NCBI GenBank assembly: GCA_020161965.1
Contig: JAIUNH010000113.1
Coordinates: forward strand, 1 to 9,461
Direction: 5' to 3'
DNA length: 9,461 nucleotides
Source of the DNA: Pseudomonadota bacterium
GTDB lineage: Bacteria; Pseudomonadota; Alphaproteobacteria; CACIAM-22H2
The notes beneath the pieces were generated by a model, which saw only the letters and a list, made by a program, of their open reading frames with translations, searched no databases and was not told where the DNA came from. Shown in pieces: positions 6,466 through 9,461 of this stretch. The position numbers were made by a program, and so were the translations under genes. How positions within the stretch are numbered: position 1 is the stretch's first letter; the number at the start of each line of letters is the position of its first letter.

Positions 6466-7250
6466 GCGGGCTTGGGCGGGCGCGACATCAGCCACGCCCC
6501 GGCCGCGACCATCGGCAGCGACAGCACCATGCCCATCGTGATGGGCCCGAGCAGGTAGCCAAGATGCGCATCGGGCTCGCGGAAGAATTCACCGATGATG
6601 CGCGCGACGCCATAGCCCGCGAGGAAGGCGCCTGCGACGAAGCCGTCGCGTACACGCGCATATTGCGTGCGGCCCACGACGAACAACACGGCGAACAACG
6701 CCAAGCCTTCCAGCGAGGCTTGATAAAGCTGGCTGGGGTGGCGCGGCTCCGGCCCGCCATGCGGGAAGACCATCGCCCAGGCGACGTCGCTGGGCCGGCC
6801 GAACAATTCGCCGTTCACGAAATTTGCGAGGCGACCGAAGAACAGGCCGATGGGTACCGCTTGCGTGACCAGATCGCCGAGGCGGAAGAGCGAGATTTTC
6901 TCTTTGCGCGCGAACAGCACGATCGCGACGATCACGCCCAACGCGCCGCCATGGAAGCTCATCCCGCCCTTCCACAGATACAACGCTTCCAGCGGCTCGG
7001 TGATGTAATAGCCGGGCTTGTAGAACAGCACATAGCCCAAGCGCCCGCCGGCGATCACGCCGAACGTCACCCAGACGACGAAATCGTCGAGCTTCTCCTT
7101 CGTCACCAGCGCCCACGGCCCGGCGTTCAAATAGCTCGCGTAACGCCAGCCGCCGAGAATGCCGGCGATATAGGCGAGCGCGTACCAGCGGATCGCGATC
7201 GGGCCGATCGCGATGGCGATGGGATCGATATCGGGAAAAGCGAGCGCCAT
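6462..7250 (-). CDS. lgt: Lgt, prolipoprotein diacylglyceryl transferase
   Basis: A 262-residue polytopic inner-membrane enzyme that transfers the diacylglyceryl group of phosphatidylglycerol to the lipobox cysteine of prolipoproteins, the first step of lipoprotein maturation. Signature stretches are present: SFHGGALG with His100 (equivalent to the essential E. coli His103), GRLANFVNGELFGRP with Arg140 and Asn143 in the phosphatidylglycerol-binding signature, RHPSQLYQASLEG (170-182), and ARIIGEFFREPD (216-227) near the end. About seven hydrophobic segments are visible. The ATG shares one base with the TGA of rfaD (TGATG), and its TGA overlaps the GTG of midA, so it lies tightly inside the operon. 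The last gene of the same operon encodes a likely substrate. Confidence 0.96.
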   Translation of the reverse strand: MALAFPDIDPIAIAIGPIAIRWYALAYIAGILGGWRYASYLNAGPWALVTKEKLDDFVVWVTFGVIAGGRLGYVLFYKPGYYITEPLEALYLWKGGMSFHGGALGVIVAIVLFARKEKISLFRLGDLVTQAVPIGLFFGRLANFVNGELFGRPSDVAWAMVFPHGGPEPRHPSQLYQASLEGLALFAVLFVVGRTQYARVRDGFVAGAFLAGYGVARIIGEFFREPDAHLGYLLGPITMGMVLSLPMVAAGAWLMSRPPKPA

Positions 7251-8239
7251 CAGATATACGGATCTTCTTTGACGAGATGATCGAGCACGTATTTTCGCAC
7301 GCCGTCTTCCAGCGACGTAAACGGTCGCGTGTAACCGGCGGCGCGAAGACGCTCCATCTTCGCTTCGGTGAAATACTGATACTTGTCGCGGAGCGCTTCG
7401 GGCGTGTCGCGCCAGGCGATCTGCGCATTCTTGCCCAGCGCCGCATATACGGCGGTCGCGAGATCGAGGAAGCTGCGCGCGTGGCCCGTGCCCAGATTGA
7501 ACAGGCCCGAGACCTTCGGATGGTCGCGCAGCCACAGCATCACGTCGACCACGTCGCCGACCCAGATGAAGTCGCGCTGCTGCCCGCCATCGGGAATGCC
7601 TTCGCGATGCGAGCGGAACAACGGGAACGCTTCGCCCTTCGCCGCGACCGGCTGCACCTGATGCACGACCGAGCGCATGCCGCCTTTATGCCCTTCGTTG
7701 GGGCCATAGACGTTGAAGAACTTCAAACCGACATGCTGGCGCGGGCGCGCGGCGTTCTTGTCGCGCAGCAGATCGGCGACGCGCCGATCGACCATATGCT
7801 TCGACCAGCCATAGGGATTCAGCGGCTTGAGCTTGGCCAGCGCCGCCGGCGAGGAATCATCGTCGAAGCCTTGCGTGCCATCGCCATAGGTCGCGGCCGA
7901 CGACGCATAGACGAAGGCCGCGCCATTCGCCGTGCACCAATCCCACAGATCGAGCGTCGCACGGATATTCGTGCGCACGATCGAGTCCACATCGGTTTCC
8001 GTGGTCGCCGAATTGGCGCCCATGTGGAAGATCGTCTCGATCTTGCCTTTGCGCGCGGCGAGGAAATCCGGGAGATCGTCGGGGCGCACCACATCGGCCA
8101 GCACACGCTTGGCGACGTTCTTCCATTTGTCGCCGGTGCCGAACCAGTCGACGCAGACGAGTTCGCGCGCACCTTGCGCTTCGAGACCCGCCAGAAGATT
8201 CGAACCGATGAAGCCGGCGCCGCCGGTGACGACAATCAT
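7250..8239 (-). CDS. rfaD: RfaD/HldD, ADP-L-glycero-D-manno-heptose 6-epimerase
   Basis: A 329-residue short-chain-dehydrogenase-type epimerase that converts ADP-D-glycero-D-manno-heptose to the L-glycero form used for the LPS inner core. The Rossmann motif TGGAGFIGSN (5-14) binds NADP. Ser113/Ser114 in YASSAATYG, Tyr143 and Lys147 in PYGWSK form the catalytic set, and FNVYGPNEGHKGGM with Lys185 is diagnostic for this subfamily against other sugar epimerases. I use the ATG at 8239, which starts directly with the first beta strand (MIVVTGGAG). An ATG twelve codons upstream would run through the predicted promoter. There is no Shine-Dalgarno site, but a -10-like box ends seven bases before the ATG, so the message may be leaderless. 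It is the first gene of the five-gene envelope operon. Confidence 0.95.
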   Translation of the reverse strand: MIVVTGGAGFIGSNLLAGLEAQGARELVCVDWFGTGDKWKNVAKRVLADVVRPDDLPDFLAARKGKIETIFHMGANSATTETDVDSIVRTNIRATLDLWDWCTANGAAFVYASSAATYGDGTQGFDDDSSPAALAKLKPLNPYGWSKHMVDRRVADLLRDKNAARPRQHVGLKFFNVYGPNEGHKGGMRSVVHQVQPVAAKGEAFPLFRSHREGIPDGGQQRDFIWVGDVVDVMLWLRDHPKVSGLFNLGTGHARSFLDLATAVYAALGKNAQIAWRDTPEALRDKYQYFTEAKMERLRAAGYTRPFTSLEDGVRKYVLDHLVKEDPYI

Positions 8240-8245
8240 GTGGCG

Positions 8246-8275
8246 CTTATAGGCGCGACATGATGGGCGTTGCAA
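8246..8275 (-). promoter_or_regulatory. Predicted rfaD operon promoter, possibly leaderless
   Basis: On the minus strand TTGCAA (8270-8275) and TATAAG (8246-8251) are 18 bases apart. TATAAG matches 5 of 6 and TTGCAA 4 of 6 consensus positions. Seven bases below the -10 box lies the A of the rfaD ATG, so the transcript would begin at or next to the start codon. No Shine-Dalgarno site is present, which agrees with a leaderless message. The TTGCAA box is its own reverse complement and is shared with the ubiK promoter. Confidence 0.5.
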
Positions 8276-8298
8276 CGGCGCGGGGCCCTCGCCATATT
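8270..8298 (+). promoter_or_regulatory. Predicted ubiK promoter, possibly leaderless
   Basis: On the plus strand the same TTGCAA (8270-8275) stands 17 bases before CATATT (8293-8298), which matches 4 of 6 positions of the -10 box. The A of the ubiK ATG (8305) is seven bases after the -10 box, where transcription would start. No Shine-Dalgarno site precedes the ATG. This is weaker than the rfaD promoter on the other strand. Confidence 0.4.
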
Positions 8299-8304
8299 TC
8301 GATC

Positions 8305-8571
8305 ATGCAGACCGATAATAAAATTCTCGACGATTTGTCGCGCGCCGCGACCGGTGCGCTTTCCGCCTTCACGGCGATGCGCCAGGAAGTGGAAGGCCAA
8401 ATGCGCTTGGTGCTGGAGCGCTGGCTGCAAACGCAAAATCTGGTGGCGCGCGAGGAATTCGAGGCCGTGAAGGAAATGGCGTCGAATGCGCGCATCGAGA
8501 ACGAGCGTTTGGCCGCGCGTTTGGCCGAAATGGAATCGGAAATCAATCGGTTGAAGAGCGGCGGCGCCTAA
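8305..8571 (+). CDS. ubiK: UbiK-family accessory factor (YqiC/BMFP)
   Basis: An 88-residue protein of the UbiK/YqiC family, also called BMFP after the Brucella membrane fusogenic protein. Family members are small amphipathic proteins that trimerise through a C-terminal coiled coil, bind membrane lipid, and in E. coli assist the late soluble ubiquinone-biosynthesis complex with UbiJ. Here residues 3-40 form the amphipathic N-terminal half. VAREEFEAVKEMA (47-59) is the family hallmark, and residues 56-84 show heptad-like spacing of Leu, Ile and Met with charged residues, as expected for a coiled coil. The start MQTDNKILDDLSR is the usual family N-terminus, so I reject the in-frame ATGs at 8260 and 8263, which would run through the predicted promoter. 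It is divergent from the rfaD-lgt-midA-pgeF operon. Confidence 0.9.
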   Translation: MQTDNKILDDLSRAATGALSAFTAMRQEVEGQMRLVLERWLQTQNLVAREEFEAVKEMASNARIENERLAARLAEMESEINRLKSGGA

Positions 8572-8588
8572 GTTCGCCCCCCAAATCT

Positions 8589-8653
8589 AGCGTTCGATCC
8601 GCCGGACCCTGTGCAAGAATTCAAAATCTTGTGGGTCGTCCGGGCAAAACGCT
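8589..8653. repeat. Nested inverted repeat between ubiK and ybjN
   Basis: Three pairs of arms lie in register around one centre. AGCGTT (8589-8594) pairs with AACGCT (8648-8653), CCGGAC (8602-8607) with GTCCGG (8638-8643), and CAAGA (8614-8618) with TCTTG (8627-8631), with an eight-base loop at 8619-8626. An alternative pairs GACCC (8605-8609) with GGGTC (8633-8637). No T-run follows, so it is not a normal terminator. It could fold as the 3' end of the ubiK message, be a small structured RNA, or be a protein-binding palindrome. It starts 18 bases after the ubiK stop. Confidence 0.6.
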
Positions 8654-8660
8654 TGATCCC

Positions 8661-8690
8661 TTGACTCTCGTTTGGCACCCTAACCCTAGT
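8661..8690 (+). promoter_or_regulatory. Possible ybjN promoter with a GANTC site in the -35 box
   Basis: TTGACT (8661-8666) matches 5 of 6 positions of the -35 box, but the best -10 candidate at 18 bases, CCTAGT (8685-8690), matches only 3 of 6. The implied start near 8697 gives a leader of about 84 bases. The -35 box runs into a GACTC site (8663-8667), the target type of the CcrM adenine methyltransferase of alphaproteobacteria. The 209-base gap between ubiK and ybjN has no other better promoter candidate. Confidence 0.35.
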
Positions 8691-8697
8691 GGTTGAA

Positions 8698-8740
8698 CGT
8701 CGAGTCGCAAGCCCCCTCCATCGCGGACTTGCGCCTGACG
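8698..8740 (+). other. Stem-loop in the predicted ybjN leader
   Basis: CGCAAG (8706-8711) pairs with CTTGCG (8728-8733) around a 16-base loop. After one mismatch and one bulge the stem extends through AG/CT to CGTC (8698-8701) with GACG (8737-8740), giving about 12 pairs in all. It would lie at the very start of the predicted leader RNA. Further down, CCC (8759-8761) can pair either with GGG (8751-8753) or with the GGG of the ribosome site (8766-8768). The function is unknown and I do not recognise a riboswitch class. Confidence 0.4.
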
Positions 8741-8780
8741 GACGCCGAAAGGGTAAATCCCGATTGGGAGTCTACAGGGC

Positions 8781-9284
8781 ATGGTCGACGTCTCGGTACA
8801 GACTTCCGAATACGCATCTAACCCTTTGGATATCATCGAAGAAATCGTCACCGCCAATGAATGGCCGTTCGATCGTTCGGCCGAAGAAGAGCTGGTGGCG
8901 CAGGTTCCCGGGCGCTGGTGCGACTACCGCATCTATTTCGCCTGGAACGAGGATATGAGTGCGCTGCACTTCTCCTGCGCGCTCGACCTCAAACTGCCCA
9001 AACATCGCCGCGGCGTGGTCGCGGAGCTGCTCGCCCTCGCCAACGAGCGCCTGTGGCTCGGCCATTTCGACCTGTCGGGCGACGAAGGTCTGCCGACCTT
9101 CCGTCACGCCGTGCCCTTGCGTGGTGCACGCGGCGCCACCGTCGAACAGATCGAAGATCTGGTCGATGTGGCGCTGTCGGAATGCGAGCGTTTCTACCCG
9201 GCGTTTCAATACGTCGTGTGGGGCGGCAAGGATCCCGCCGAAGCGGTCGCGGCCGCGTGCCTCGATCCCATGGGAGAAGCGTAA
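8781..9284 (+). CDS. YbjN domain-containing protein
   Basis: A 167-residue soluble, acidic protein with a YbjN-type domain over most of its length (about 14-155). It has no signal peptide, membrane segment or enzyme motif. Typical stretches are NPLDIIEEIVTANEWPFDRS (14-33) at the start, a central strand pair YRIYFAWNEDMSALHFSCALD (49-69), and the helix RRGVVAELLALANERLWLGHF (76-96). The family has an alpha-beta fold resembling type III secretion chaperones; E. coli YbjN affects motility and stress survival, but the molecular role is unknown. The start is the ATG after GGGAG, although the ten-base spacing is long. It lies in front of proC in the same direction, 80 bases away, an arrangement I recall from other alphaproteobacteria. 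The leader is structured and GANTC-rich, which suggests regulated expression. Confidence 0.85.
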   Translation: MVDVSVQTSEYASNPLDIIEEIVTANEWPFDRSAEEELVAQVPGRWCDYRIYFAWNEDMSALHFSCALDLKLPKHRRGVVAELLALANERLWLGHFDLSGDEGLPTFRHAVPLRGARGATVEQIEDLVDVALSECERFYPAFQYVVWGGKDPAEAVAAACLDPMGEA

Positions 9285-9324
9285 AGCTTCGACCCTCGAA
9301 AGCGGGCGAAGCATAAAGCTTTCG
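9276..9324 (+). repeat. Two near-identical repeats with hairpins after ybjN
   Basis: GAAGCGTAAAGCTT (9276-9289) and GAAGCATAAAGCTT (9308-9321) differ at one of 14 bases and start 32 bases apart. Each can form a small hairpin, GAAGC with GCTTC in the first and AAGC with GCTT in the second. A larger alternative pairs CGAAAGC (9297-9303) with GCTTTCG (9318-9324). The first copy contains the ybjN stop codon. Without a T-run after either, a terminator role is doubtful; a local duplication or a paired binding site is also possible. Confidence 0.5.
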
Positions 9325-9335
9325 TCTGCGCTATA

Positions 9336-9355
9336 CCCGTTCCGCAGGGAACGGG
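9336..9355 (+). promoter_or_regulatory. Perfect 8-bp hairpin covering part of the proC ribosome site
   Basis: CCCGTTCC (9336-9343) pairs perfectly with GGAACGGG (9348-9355) around a GCAG loop. Its last two G bases (9354-9355) belong to the GGAG Shine-Dalgarno site (9354-9357), seven bases before the proC ATG. Folding would therefore partly hide the ribosome site. A TATACC box at 9332-9337 could be a -10 element but has no matching -35 box. Confidence 0.5.
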
Positions 9356-9364
9356 AGTGAAGCG

Positions 9365-9461
9365 ATGCGCACCAGCATTCTGTTGATCGGCTGCGGCAAG
9401 ATGGGCGGCGCCATGCTTGAAGGCTGGCGCGCCGATCCCGCTTTGGGGCCGTTCGTGACGG
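9365..9461 (+). CDS. proC: Pyrroline-5-carboxylate reductase, N-terminal part (3' truncated)
   Basis: The first 32 codons of a gene that continues past the window. MRTSILLIGCGKMGGAMLEGW is the N-terminal strand and NAD(P)-binding glycine-rich turn (GCGKMG) typical of ProC, which reduces pyrroline-5-carboxylate to proline in the last step of proline synthesis. Only this dinucleotide-binding motif is visible, so another member of the same 6-phosphogluconate-dehydrogenase-like fold cannot be fully excluded, but the spacing GxGxMGxAMxxG is the ProC form. The start is supported by GGAG seven bases before the ATG. It follows the ybjN-like gene in the same direction. Confidence 0.85.
   Translation, partial: MRTSILLIGCGKMGGAMLEGWRADPALGPFVT

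Noticed and set aside
5593..6558. 321-residue plus-strand open frame opposite midA and the end of lgt
   Set aside because: It crosses the junction of two well-supported genes and shows no domain or ribosome site.
7277..8263. 328-residue plus-strand open frame opposite rfaD
   Set aside because: The minus strand encodes a full-length RfaD with all catalytic residues. The opposite frame has a low-complexity Arg/Ala/Asp-rich composition and no family features.
8260..8304. Upstream ATGs at 8260 and 8263 as the ubiK start
   Set aside because: They add fifteen residues not seen at the family N-terminus and would overlap the predicted promoter.
8589..8605. TTCGATC resembling a tRNA T-loop downstream of ubiK
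   Set aside because: Only about three pairs of a T-stem form, there is no matching acceptor stem, anticodon arm or CCA, and the upstream bases belong to ubiK.
8602..8660. Inverted repeat as Rho-independent terminator of ubiK
   Set aside because: No T-run follows the hairpin on either strand, and the stem is broken by internal loops.
8672..8690. TGGCAC as the -24 half of a sigma-54 promoter before ybjN
   Set aside because: The required TTGC element about five bases downstream is absent; the sequence there is CCCTAG.

Overview
The window looks like a chromosomal core region of a GC-rich alphaproteobacterium, probably of the Rhodospirillales or a neighbouring order. I base this on protein families and gene order, since no rRNA or marker search was possible: an EnvZ/OmpR pair, a phasin, a COQ9-like TetR protein, UbiK divergent from an rfaD-lgt-midA-pgeF operon, and ybjN in front of proC. 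Codon use is uniform, with G/C in most third positions. I see no insertion sequence, phage gene, CRISPR array, tRNA or rRNA.

Layout. Positions 1-2073 (plus strand) hold the end of an OmpR-type response regulator, an EnvZ-type sensor kinase that overlaps it by one base, and a 2-oxoglutarate/Fe(II) oxygenase three bases further on. Positions 2070-3793 (minus strand) hold three single genes: csaA, whose stop codon overlaps that of the oxygenase, a phasin with its own promoter and terminator, and a TetR/COQ9-like regulator with its own promoter. Positions 3810-8239 (minus strand) form one tight operon, transcribed rfaD, lgt, midA, pgeF, lipoprotein gene, in which most junctions overlap by 1 to 4 bases. 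From 8305 onward (plus strand) lie ubiK, a YbjN-domain gene and the first 97 bases of proC.

How they work together. The five-gene operon is largely about the cell envelope. RfaD makes the heptose precursor of the LPS core, Lgt attaches the lipid to lipoproteins, PgeF guards peptidoglycan composition, and the last gene encodes an uncharacterised lipoprotein that would itself be an Lgt substrate. MidA (respiratory complex I assembly) and the divergent UbiK (ubiquinone assembly) both serve the respiratory chain. The phasin indicates polyhydroxyalkanoate storage granules.

Nothing here is clearly a new biological system. The most unusual signals are non-coding. One is a 65-bp divergent promoter region in which a palindromic TTGCAA could be the -35 element for both rfaD and ubiK, each transcript starting at or next to its ATG. 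Another is a nested inverted repeat followed by a structured, GANTC-rich leader before ybjN. A third is a set of small hairpins in front of proC, one covering part of the ribosome binding site. At protein level, the lipoprotein shows what looks like an internal duplication.
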